NCBI GenBank assembly: GCA_027574665.1
Contig: CM050659.1
Span: forward strand, 23,103,001-23,167,000
Source of the DNA: Rhynochetos jubatus
Lineage: Eukaryota; Chordata; Aves; Eurypygiformes; Rhynochetidae
Direction: 5' to 3'
Length of the DNA stretch: 64,000 bases
This document shows positions 20,301 through 31,745 of the stretch, in pieces. The stretch's first letter is position 1. The number at the start of each line of letters is the position of its first letter. The notes beneath the pieces were generated by a model. It saw only the letters and a program-made list of their open reading frames with translations, did no database searches and was not told the DNA's origin. Position numbers and translations under genes: made by a program.

Positions 20301-21256
20301 CTGTCTTGTGGAAGGATTTCTAATGGAAGGCAACGTGAATGAGGTAACAGAATTTCAGTCGATGTACAGAAGTATGTATGTATTACTGTGGCAATTTTAG
20401 AACTGGTGGCAAAATGAAGGTAAGGGTGTAATGGAAAAGCTCAAGATTTGCCTACCTCGGTCTTGGGATCAGACGCCTAAATAAATGATACGATTTTCAA
20501 ATGTGGAAGTACCCACCTTTTCCAGTTTTGGTTATTTTGGTGCAAAACATGGATCTGCTGGTCTTAGTAATCCCACTATGGACAAACAAGGAGGAAGCAG
20601 GATCATTCTGGCTTACCTCTGACTCACAAGAGCCCCCATTTGGAGAGAATTGCTGTAACTAAGACCTGCAGTCCTCTGGGGAACAGGTTATGGACAAGCA
20701 CGTGCAAACAAACATCAGAGCTTTGTGACCTGCATGTACGCAGTTTTGCCTTGGTTCTGTCCTGTTTGAAAACTGCTGGTTATTCTCCCTGAGAAGCCAC
20801 ACCTTTGCTTAGCACAGCTAAGCACAAGTTTGAGTCCTGACTCACATTATTCATGCTAATACGTCTCCAAGTACTAGATGCTGAATGAGGAATGGAGAAG
20901 GCTGCTTTACTGGGGTAAAGTGGTGCATAATACAGTTGTCTCTCTCTGTAACTTTTTTCCTTGGGATTTGGGCTAGAATTGCAGGACAACAGGTCATTAG
21001 GCCTTCAGCATTTGTGTACCAGAGAATATGCACCTGTGTCATTCTACCCCTCAGTATATTACACACCATTGCAACTTGCCATGTGGCTACTGATTGATGC
21101 AGTTTTTCTCTCCATGGTGTTTGTATCTTGCACGTATGTTTTGTGCTGTAGTTCATGCTGTAACTTCACGCCAAGACAGCAGCATTTCCTTCCCAGCTGT
21201 TGAACCAAGGGGCATGATGGAAGTTAGAATAAGGGTATCCAGCTAAAATCCCTTTA

Positions 21257-21392
21257 CTCCTCTCCTCTCCTCTCCTCTCCTCTCCTCTCCTCTCCTCTCC
21301 TCTCCTCTCCTCTCCTCTCCTCTCCTCTCCTCTCCTCTCCTCTCCTCTCCTCTCCTCTCCTCTCCTCTCCTCTCCTCTCTCTCCTCTCCTCT
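21257..21392. repeat. (CTCCT)n pentanucleotide microsatellite
   Basis: About 135 bases of almost perfect CTCCT repeats (roughly 27 copies), with one interruption near 21379 where CTCT replaces part of a unit. The tract is a continuous polypyrimidine/polypurine run with mirror symmetry, a class able to form triplex (H-) DNA. It is likely length-polymorphic. Confidence 0.97.
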
Positions 21393-22104
21393 GTACCGTG
21401 GTTTGGGAAACGATTAAGATAAGGATGGTAAGTAATCTACTATAGCAGGCTTGTCATCTGGGTCACAGGCTCATAGCTGTGGTGGGGTGCAGAGCTAGCA
21501 GTGAGTCTAGCCCATATTCTACATCTGCTTTCACTGATGGAGAAGGAGAAGATAAGGAAGCCATTCCAGTTGCAAAGCATGTTCAGGATGCTGGATTCTC
21601 TAAGGAACAAGATCTTAAAGGACTGTTTCACTCTGTCGTTGAAGGTTTAGCATGACTTCAAATTCTATCCTAGACCTAGAGCATGACTGGAAGTTTGAAG
21701 CTGTGTTGTAAGGCGCCTGTGCGGCGTGGCCATGTTCACAAACTTGATAGGCAGTTACTTCAGTAGTTCTCCGGAGTTTCTTCAGATGAGCAGCTCTCGG
21801 TCAGCAGGGTGTAAGTCATTGGGTGGCTTACAGCTGAAATTTGGAGCTAGTTCTTTCTACTGGATTTCTCTCTTTTGCTGTAGTTAGGTACTAAAAATGA
21901 GGATGACATCATAACTTCTCCCTGGAAAGCATAGACTCAGAACATACCTAAGGAAGCACAAAAGCCAGTTCTGGTCCTATTCAAATAAAAAATGCTGTAA
22001 TTTACGATGTTACTCTCCCAAATGTGTACCTTTTAACTATAGCAGCCTTTTACAGAATTATCTGTGACCACAGAGGGGTATGTGTTTGTATCTGCATCAG
22101 TTAA

Positions 22105-22870
22105 TATTGGTCAGATATAAAAAAGTCACAGCAAAGGTCTGTCTAGCCCCATATCCTGCCTCTTGGTAATGGCTAATAACTTGTGTATGGAAAACAGGAC
22201 GAGTATAGAGTGATACTTCCTTTGGCAAACCCTCCCAGCTTCCAGTGGCTTCTGGTTTAGAGACCTTCCTGAGCTGGAGGCTGCAGCTGTATCATTGTTT
22301 TTGATATTCCTTGATGGACCTTTTTCCATAAAATTGTCTAATCGTTTTTTTGAAACCCACTTGTATTTTTGGCTGCCATAACATCCGTGGCAATGAGTTC
22401 CACAACATCATTAGGTATTGTGTGAAAATAAACTTCCTTTTGTTTGCTTTCGAACCTGCTTGCTGCCTGCCAGTTTTGAGTTGGTGACCTATTATTTCTG
22501 TTAAGACTACTTTAAAATAATCATTGCTGTTTACCTTTTCCATTCTGTAGCAGCTTGTCTAGAACTTAATTGTTACTCTCCTTGTTGGAAGGCTCTGGCT
22601 TGCTTATGTTTTCCCTGTGCTAAGACGTTCTGGCATCTTGTGCACAGCTTTGGTACACCATTGTTCTTGCCCTTTCTGCAGCTTTGTATTTCCACAATTA
22701 ACTGTGCTCAGTGTTGGAGATGGGTATACTATGGATTTATACAGAGGAATAATGCCATTTTCTGCTTTGTTGTCATTCATCTCCTAAAAATTCGTAACAG
22801 GATGGTTTTTTCCAACTGCTGACACTGTGCCGATCTTTTCAGAGGACTGTCCACTTCTCCAGGATTTCTT
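22105..22870 (-). mobile_element. Ancient CR1 LINE 3' fragment (archosaur/turtle type)
   Basis: Read on the plus strand (antisense of the element), the landmarks follow the order of the CR1 family abundant in turtles and crocodilians. They include AAAGGTCTGTCTAGCCCCAT (22132-), TTGATGGACC, TCGTTTTTTTGAAACCCAC, GAGTTCCACAACATC, GTGTGAAAATAAACTTCCTT, ACTATGGATTTATACAGAGG (about 22729) and TTTTCAGAGGACTGTCCACT. The 3' end is at the low coordinate, and the upper end is a 5' truncation that fades beyond about 22870. It is heavily mutated with no usable reading frame, so it is much older than the CR1 at 36952. Confidence 0.75.
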
Positions 22871-25800
22871 TCATGACTGGTAAAGCAGATTTAAAGCATA
22901 GTGCAAATGGCAGTTTCCTCATACTTTATTTTTCATTTACGAGCTTTGAATTAAATGTACTATTTTAACACCCACTCACTGAACACATTTTAGGTTTCAT
23001 TTTTGGGAATGGCTTTGTATCATCAGCCACCAACTTACAGCATTTCCAGACCATTTATGGAGTATGAAACAGCAGTAGTCACATCAGAGACCCTCTTCAG
23101 AGTCTGCTGGGGAGCTCCCCACCTCACTGATGCTGACCATCTATTTCTCTTGGTTATGATCTTTTCACCAGTTATGTCACTTATTCTCTCTCACTCTTCC
23201 TGTAGTAAGACTCGTTTACGAGCTACATTTCATACCATAGTTAATAGTCTGGCAATTTCCCATGTGGTACCTGTGGGGATTATCAGTAAATCTTCATATA
23301 ATTTTGTCATTTTCATCTGTGCTGCTGCCTTAAATTAATTCTCCTTGCAAAAGGGCTGTAGGTTTTTGTGTTAAACACAAAGAATCATTGAGCTTTCTTG
23401 CTATCACCTTATCAAATACCTTGGTGTACTCTTGGTGCTGTGAACTGTTCAGACTGAAGCACAGATTTACACATTGGAACAGAGTTCTGTGTTTTTCTGT
23501 GGTCAGATTGGTTTGGGATTTTTGTCCCAGTAACTGAGCTTCTCTATCTGTCTGAAGGATAGTGACACTGGTTCTGTCACTGGACAACTAAAACTGAAAT
23601 ATTAGTGTGTGAGGTGGAGTTAGAAAATCTGAGCTCAGTTATTCCAGGAGTTGGTGATTAGATATGCTAAAATAAAGAACTGTGGGACAGAAAGGGTATA
23701 AATAAATAAATAAAACTTATTGTAATTATGCTAAAACATTATGGGTTTGGCATTTTTGATGACTGAAGCTTTTCAACTTAACTGCTAATGTTTCACGGAT
23801 AGCATTACTCAAGTTCATTTTTACAGTAAATTGTATAGTATGCTTATTTGGAGACAGATAAAAATGTTTAAAAATGTAAATAACCTGATTTGCTGCTTAT
23901 TCTGTAATTACTCTTTTCTGTATATAAGTTCTCTATACCTTATGAGGTTTGTTCTTTTCTCTAATGAATCAGTTAATTGAAATACAGCATTATTCTCCTG
24001 TTGTCAAAAAAGCAGCCAGGTACTTTGCAAACTTGACTGGAAAAATGTTAATTGTATGAGAATTCTGTGATCAAGCAACCAACTGCCCTACCAATCATGT
24101 TGATTCATCACTGTATCTCTGTGGAGAGAGGAATTAACTGGTTATGAAAACCACTGTAAAGGCATATTTTTGACAAGTTTTTCAAGTGGCCAAAGGACAG
24201 GGAGGAGATACTCAAGAGAGCATAGTCTTGCCTGCATCTGATTGACACCACTGAACCATGCATTTCTCTCCTTCAGGATGAGATGTGTTTCTTTTCAGGA
24301 CAGCTACTTGAGTTTCATAACGTGAGTTTCATTAAAATCTGTCATGAGAAATCAGGAGTTGACAGAATCCAGTTTCTATAGCATTACTCTTACACAAATG
24401 CAGGATATAGTAACCACAGTTCAGGTGGATTGAGTTTCACGTGAGATCTCAAAATGTTTATTTTACAGCATCCTTTGCTGTGTTTGTATAGCATTGCTGT
24501 TGCCTTTCTCCAGATGGGAACATGTAGGAATGCAAAGGCAGGTGGTTTGCTCAAGGACATGAGAATCTGTCTTCAGTCCAGCTAACTGGTGCCTTACTAG
24601 CACTTGTGTTAGCTGTGCTTTGGTCTGGTTTTGGCCTGGATTGTGCTGCATTCCCTTTGTGAGTTGCTAGCGTTCCTTAATACCATGTCTTGAAAGAAAC
24701 CTACCCTGAGGATGTGTAGGGCCCTGAGCAACAAGCACAGAGTGAGCTGGCTGCAAAGCCTTTTTTTTGTCGGGGGATTGCCTAAGTGAAACAAAACTCC
24801 ATCATGTTTTTGTGCTGAGGAAGGATGAGCCTCACTTAGGGCTTTTTTTTCTCAGTTAATTGTGACAGGATTTATCTGTCCTAAATATGGGACATGGCAT
24901 GAAGGCTTAGTCTGCACCCTTCCTGAGAAGTGGTTCCAACATTAAAAATCAAAGCCGTGTTTTGGTGTTGAGAGCTGGTAGTTCTGGTCCTGGGTGGTAT
25001 AGCTCTATCTGAAGCATCACCAGCCTCAGAGTTTTGCCAGTGCAGAATTCAGGTTGACATTGAGAGTCGGTGTTGACTGTAGTGAGGACAGAAACACAGA
25101 GCTGAGCGTAGCTGAGACAAGACTCCGGAAGTCTGGATTCTCTCTGCTTTAACAGCATGGGATATTTATGGCCTTGGTAAAATTAGGGAAGAAAGATGAG
25201 GAGCATCTTCTCATGTAGTAGTCTAAAAATGTTGGGAAATCCTGTTGCTGAGGTTTTCTCAAAGATTAGAAACTCTCAAATATCTCTCAGCAATAAATGT
25301 GTCCAAACGTGAAAATTAAAATACCCTTCTCAGAAGCTGGGAAGCATCAGTGTGTCAATCTCACTGATGTTTGGGCTATGGTTTAATGTCGTCAGAGTCT
25401 GGTTGTTTCATTAGAGAAAACAGATTCAAACGCAAAAAAGAAAACAAAATAATACTTCTGCAACTTTCTTTGTAAACAAATCAGAAACCTTAAGGCCAGG
25501 ATAAGAACACAGTGGCTACCAACTGGAATAACTCATCTTAGACCTGATAAAAGGAAATGAGTATATGCTACCTCACAGGAAGGTTGTAATGAAATCCAGC
25601 CAGCTTCAAGAGAAAAACAAAACCTATTGATTTTATTCCAAGGGAAGAAAGAGAGAAAGAACAGATGTATGGAGTCTTCTGTCTACTTACTGCAATCTGC
25701 AATGCTGACTTAGAAACAGATAATGGCTTAGCCGCCTTTTCTTCTTGTGCTTCCTGCTATAGAAATGCCCTGGCTTAGACACCAAAAAGATTCAGTTTGG

Positions 25801-26244
25801 GGTAGTAGAGAGGAGGGGCAACAAGGACCTCACACAAGAACTGACCTAAACTCTGAGGAGGTTTGTGTAATCTAATTTACAATAAAACGGTATTTACAAT
25901 GTTATCAGACAAAGCTTAGCAGTGTTAAGTTAAACAGCATATAATATGATTAGTGGAGGAGTCATGCCCATGATGTCATACACATTCTCTGAACTCTTGG
26001 AATGGGCAGATAATGTCTCAGGCATTTATTCTCTTGTGACACATACGAAAAGCTCCATAAAGATTTGGGGGATGGGAAGGAAATGTGCCGGTAGACGTAC
26101 TCGACAGTGTGCGCAGGCACACACAGCTGCGGCGGAGCAGACAACACTACAGGCAGCTTCTCCCTTTGGTGCGGAACTCAACCTGTGGTTGCACCCTGCT
26201 AGCATAGTGCTGTGTAGTGGTTACAACAGGCCTTTGGGAATAGT
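22871..26244. other. AT-rich intergenic sequence, no gene recognised
   Basis: This is mostly unique-looking AT-rich DNA. It holds a possible MIR-like fossil at 24465-24600 and a short (AAAT)4 run near 23699-23715. Small open frames match no family I know. Part of 22871-23340 could be a further decayed continuation of the CR1 at 22105. Confidence 0.45.
24465..24600 (-). mobile_element. Possible MIR-like SINE fossil
   Basis: The minus strand reads, in order, CTTGAGCAAACCACCTGCCT and TACATGTTCCCATCTGGAGA. This resembles the MIR core (CTTGGGCAAGTCACTTAACC, then TTCCCCATCTGTAAAA). It is weak and unaligned. Confidence 0.35.
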
Positions 26245-26420
26245 TTGGAAGCTCTAAGTTCTATTCTTGACTCTGCCACAGACTTGGGTTTTGACCGCTA
26301 AATCTTCTTTGCCTCTGGTAACTCCATTTCTAACTAGTGAAGGTAGTCGGCGGCATCTGTAAAGTGCCCTGAGTGAAGAGCTGTATGTAGATGGAAACCA
26401 CTGGCATTCTGTTCATTATG
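26245..26420 (+). mobile_element. MIR/CORE-SINE-like fossil
   Basis: The plus strand reads GTTCTATTCTTGACTCTGCC, ACAGACTTGGGTTTTGACC and later GTAAAGTGCCCTGAGTGAAG. The same words in the same order occur in MIR/CORE-type SINEs (CTGACTCTGCCACTGACTTGCTGTGTGACC, then GTAAAGCGCTTTGAG). The ends are approximate. Confidence 0.5.
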
Positions 26421-27879
26421 CAGAACAAATACAGCTAGACCACAAAGAGTCTAGCTTGCTGTAGATAACAGCAAGCAATTGCACAGTTAGTAATGGCCCA
26501 TTCATAGAAAAGTAAATCTTTATCTTTCTCTCTGAGGCATGCAAAATGGTATTAAAAATTCTGGCTTGTCTAATTAATCAGGTAAGCAATACAAATCTCA
26601 GTTATAGGTTCACATCAAAGATAACCCAGACTATTTATTTTAAAGCATGTTTCACTTTAAAACAGCTCTTGCTAAAAGCTTCTGAATAAGGCAAAGCTCC
26701 CCTTAAACTTTAAAATTATTGTAGTGTTTGTGAAAGGACAGATTCTAGAGTAATTCCATTAAAGAAAAGTATTTTATTGCCCATGTCCACCAGGGACAAT
26801 GAGCTTAGCATCTACCCCATATTACTTTCATGCATGTTAGTGTTTAATAGAAACACAAAGATTGCATAAACATTCTTTCTGTCATGGTGTGAAGGCAGTA
26901 TAAGTTGTTTAACTCCGGTGTAGAGATTGACTAGATAGTATTCCTGTTTTCAGTGATGCATGGAATGAATACGGGCTAGACTCAGAGATCAAATGGGAGT
27001 TGCAGATGTGGAGAATGAGATGGGGCCTGCAGACAGAGCTGAAAAAGTTGAAGTGTTGGGCAGGAAGGAATGAGTGAGCTTGGAAACTGTGGCTCATGCA
27101 ATGTCAAGTCTATTATGTGTCAAAATTAGCTGCAACACTTTGGTGATACCCATCTTTTATCACAAGCAGTAGTCATTGCCTTGGCTGCAGCACTGGTGTA
27201 TGTTTATGGCATTAGTGTGGATTTGTTGAAAAACGTGTACATGAATTTTATTTGACTGCAGAGGGATGCCATCAAGAATAAATCTTCGTCGGTCAGAAAG
27301 GGTAAGCCAAGCTTTTGTTTGTGGCTGATCAGGAGCAGGGGCCAATTGTAACATGAAGAGAGTGGAGCGGTGGCCAGTCCGATCAGACATGTGGGATGCA
27401 CTAATAACAACAGTGAATGAAAGCAAAGCCTACAGGTAGACACCTTTTAAATAATCAGGGCTGACTGTTTTACTACAGTGGCACAGTTTAACACTTTCTA
27501 GGTATGTGCTATGTCATACGTGCTACTTATATTAAATAGTCTGCAAGCATTACACAGCTTGTTTGGAGGAAAACTTTTTTTTCAGGCATTTTTACATTCA
27601 TTAATGTTTTTTTCCATTCCTACAGTCATTCCAAATGGAATGTCTTATTGTTGCAGATGGTATTGCCAATGAATGATGTACCAGAAAGACAATTTAAGTG
27701 ATCTAGATTAAACTCAGAGGACTGGGCATCCTAGACACAATCTCAAAGACTGAACATTTCCAGGAGTGAGTATTTCTGACACTCCTTACTAAAACCATGT
27801 ACAAATAGTTATCTGATGCCTGGACAGCCAGAGTAGCTGTGTGGAGGCAGATTGCACACGGTGCCTTGAGTCTTGAGAG
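26421..27879. other. AT-rich intergenic sequence, nothing recognised
   Basis: No exon, RNA gene or clear repeat could be identified. Open frames are short and without domains. Confidence 0.5.
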
Positions 27880-28060
27880 CTGGGCCGGGTTATGGATACA
27901 TTGCATTTCCATGGTCCTGTCCTGTGCCTCGGTTTACCCATCCGTAAAAAGTGGGGTGTGATGCTGTGTATAGCACCTGGCCTAGGGAAGTATTTTGAAT
28001 GGCTAGTGACAAACACCGATTAGGGACATAAAGTATCCTTAAAGTACAAAACTTCACAAC
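27880..28060 (+). mobile_element. MIR-like SINE fossil
   Basis: The plus strand contains CCTGTGCCTCGGTTTACCCA followed by TCCGTAAAAAGTGGGG and, further on, AGCACCTGGCC. It closely follows the diagnostic MIR core CTCTGTGCCTCAGTTTCCCC, ATCTGTAAAATGGGG. This is the clearest of the MIR-like copies in the window. Confidence 0.6.
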
Positions 28061-29339
28061 CCGTAGAACCTGAATATATCAATGAACAAAATGCCTTCCT
28101 CCCAGCTCTCACAGGAAGCGAGTTAATTGGTAGGCCAATAACTATAATGAGGCAGAACCTGGGGTTTTGCCTGTGTATAGTGAGATCCTCCCCTTGGGGC
28201 CAAACTCCTGTTCCATATTATGAAAGCAGTAAAAGGTCCCCTCAGCAGGTGCTGCATAAAGGCATTTCAGCTTTGCCTTTGCAGTGCTGGAATTGCCAAG
28301 CTATTGCTTTCCTGAGTCTGCAAATGAATTCCCCAACTCAATGTGGAACAGCTGTGTGATAGATACAGCCTTGAGAAAAGGGGTGGCAAAAGAACACAAC
28401 AAGTGGGGATTTAATCAAATAGCACAGGGCTGCAAAACAACATCAGCATGATTCTTCTCAGTTTTCCTTTGGGTAAGGGAGACCCTCTCAGTATCACAGC
28501 TCAGAGAAGAGCGGTAATGTGTGATTGTATGCTCTTAAGGGCAATGTTGTGTAGTGAGAGCAAGTGAATGACACTGGCCGGGTTCATTACTGCAGTGAAT
28601 AACAGCGTGGTTTACCTAGATTGGTGTCCGAGAACCATACAACCTGAAGAAAGATCTCGTGACTGTGGACTGCTACTGCCTCTGTAGCGTTTGTGAAGTT
28701 ACCAAAGCACCCTGCCTTTAGCCATGTGAGCCAGGAAGTGAATTAGAAATTGCAGTGAGATGGGACAAGTCTGAGAGGGTGCAAATAATTCTTCTAGTAA
28801 TATTTAATTAGGGCAGGGTGGTACTTCTCTTCCTTCATGTATGATTGTGGAAGTAGTTGCTTTCTTCCTTATTGAAGCCTTCTGAAATATAGTTTGCACA
28901 AAAAATGCTCTCTCAAGTAGGAAAAGATTATATTACGGGCCACAAATGGGTAGAGTTACTGTTCTGCTCTTGTCCTTAAAAAGGGTACGTTTAGCAATGC
29001 TTTTATTTAATACTTTTTGAAAGGAAAGTTTGTCGTGTGAGAAGTCTACCTATGTGGGTTTCCAGAGTGCCTTTTGCAGGTCTGGCTACCTTGTCAAATA
29101 CTGACTATGCCTGTTTGATCTGAGGAGTGCTTAGTTACAAGTGGTATGCCTGAAATATAAAACAGACAAGAAAATAACATAAAGGAAGAGTATGTACCAA
29201 AGAGAATGGAGCTAGCTAATTAGTGTGGCAGGCTGATGTCTTAGAAAAATCAACACTGTTATGAAGCTGCCATTTTTTTCTTGTTTCCATGTCATAAAAT
29301 TTCCTTGAAATCTTTTGGTTTTGTGTGTGTGTGCACTTT

Positions 29340-29730
29340 ACAAAGTGATCAGAAGCTGAACAGCAGCATCTGTCAGAGAAAATAAATGACCTACCCGCAA
29401 ATCATCTCAGTTAAAAGGAAGACAAAAATCCATGAAGTAGGGGAATGAGTTTTAAATTAGCCATTTCACTTAACTTTGCCCTAATGAAGGGCTAATCTTT
29501 GGACCCCTGCAAAACAAATGAGAGCATCTAGTTAGATCCAACGGAAACCAGTCATTGAAAAGGCTTTTTCCTTATGAACCTAATTGGAACCAAGTAATTC
29601 CTTTGATAGCTGTCTTCATTTAACAGTATCTTTCCCTTTTCGTGATTTATATACAGTAAACTAAGGAGTCTGTTAATTACAAACACATTTGCCTTTCTGT
29701 AGATTGACAACTAAATGTTTGCGTGAACCT
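29340..29730. other. Candidate conserved noncoding element
   Basis: This is repeat-free AT-rich sequence with closely spaced homeodomain-type cores: AAATTAGCC (29455), CCTAATGAAGGGCTAATC (29480), CCTAATTGG (29579) and CTGTTAATTACAAAC (29670). The density and lack of low-complexity sequence resemble developmental enhancers. The call rests on composition only. Confidence 0.2.
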
Positions 29731-31714
29731 AGCTAGGACGCTCGCAAATACGGTGCGAAGATCTGTGGTGCAAGTTCTCTGGAGGCTGCCTGCGAGGAGC
29801 CTCACCTGGAAGGCAGTAAGGTAGCCTGCATTTAAAAAGCCTTTTCTGTATATTGAGGCAGCTCTGTGTGCAGAGTTGAGTGTGGGCCATTGTGGAGGTT
29901 AGCTAAATTTCCACAAGTCAAAATTGGATCTGGGATTTCAAGAATCTTTTATTCATTAAATTTGCTCGTTCTTCTATTTTTGTATGTAACCTCAAAATAA
30001 GCATTAAAATTTGAAGAAACGATGGAAGAAATATTGGCCGTTTGATTGCTGTAGAGGCAGGATTATGCCTTTAAGGCAGAAGGAAGGAATGTGTCAGTTA
30101 TGGCCCCTCTAAAACAGGGACTTATCTTGATTATACTATTAGCTTGGTAGTAGAATATGATCTCATCACTGTGAAAGATTACATGAAATATCAACTTGGC
30201 TGGCTTTAAACCAGCTCTAGTCTCAGTTGCGTTTTCAATTGCTGCAGCTGACATAGGGTTCTGTAATTTGAAGAGATGGCCATAAAGATGTTTTGCAGAA
30301 TTTGGCCTATGTATTCAAGTAAAAATAATTAGGAATGGTTAAAAGCAGACTGCCTTTGATGTTTTCCCTTTGACTTTTCTTTTTTAGTTTTGAATTTCAA
30401 GAACAAGCAAAACTTGAACACCCTTAACTTAGAATTTATATTAAACCCGGGAAAATAGATACCTATATGATGGAAAGCCACTGAACTCAGTGTAGACTAA
30501 AATGTGAATTACTGGCCACCTTCAAGGAATGATATGTTGGAAGAGACACAAGTGCACAAGACCGTTTTGAGCAGTAGGTGTTCTGGGTACTGTAATCAGA
30601 GGGACATGAGAATGCTGTTTGTGGAGCCTGTGATATGCTCTGCTCCTGCCTTCAGCTGTGTGTTTGCTCTGAAGCCTAGCAGCCAGATGGCATCCTTCTT
30701 GAGCAAGTGAATATTAGTTGTAATTTATTCTTGGGTAGTTTTGGGGAATCCATTTTACTTTGAATTTGTATCCTTCTAAGTATGTTTCTGCATAGAAGAT
30801 GGTATTTTGAAAGGAACTGACTCAATTTGCTACCTTGAAATTAAGCTATAGTTTAATTATTTACTCAAGACAGTAAGAGATCCTCTGGGTGCTAGAACTG
30901 TCAGTCTGGCAGATAAAACCTACCTGGAAAGTAAACTTCAGCGGAGTACTCAGCTAACAAATCTGATCTTTCTGAGGCAAATGCAGGTCTATTAGTTTGC
31001 TTTTTGTTTTATGTCAGCAACTGAAATGCTTCCTAAAATAAGGAAAAATAGAAAAAGTATTTCTCTGCTAAGTCACGTGGATACCTGGGATGTGTATTAC
31101 GTATTTACTTGTTTTTCTGAGCTTGAATGCAAAGATCACACCGATGCCCTGGCTCAGAAGTAAGGATGGGAAAAGGCATCAAAACGTGTGATGGCCAGGG
31201 TTTTCTCATGCACTGATTCCAGCCATGATCTCCTCAGAAGCTGTCTTATTTGGAAAAAGACACACCCCTCAACTCATATGGAAAGAGGGTACAGGAAGCC
31301 CCTAATACTCATTGTGCAATGTTTGCCCATTCTTCTGTCAAATCTTCCCTCAAATTCCACTGTCTTCCCATTTATCTTTCCCTTTTTCCCCTAAATTCAG
31401 TTTTCTTCCCCCAACCCCTTTCCTCTCAGTTCCTTAATGCCCTCCCCTTCCTCCTGTGATGTTTGCAGGCATGACCCTGCTCTCAAAAATAGTTTGTGCT
31501 CCTTCTGCATTTTCTGCTGTGCTAAAAAAAAAAAAAAGCCTTTCACAGAGGAAGCTCTGGCGTCTGCTTTCAGATTTCTGCCAAAGCTTGGCTTTGCATC
31601 CTGGCTGGGTACAGGGCGGGTGCAATAGCTACTGCACATTCCTCCGAACTACCTACCTCATCTGAGAACTTTGAAGACTGAAAGCCTTTCAGCGACTCAC
31701 TCTGTGCACATGCA

Positions 31715-31745
31715 GTGTAATCCGTTTGGCTCCCAAACGTTACAC
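31715..31745. repeat. Imperfect inverted repeat
   Basis: GTGTAA-TC-CGTTTGG is followed after 2 bases by CCAAACGTTACAC. The 13-bp arms pair except for a two-base bulge, so a short hairpin is possible. No function is recognised. Confidence 0.5.
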
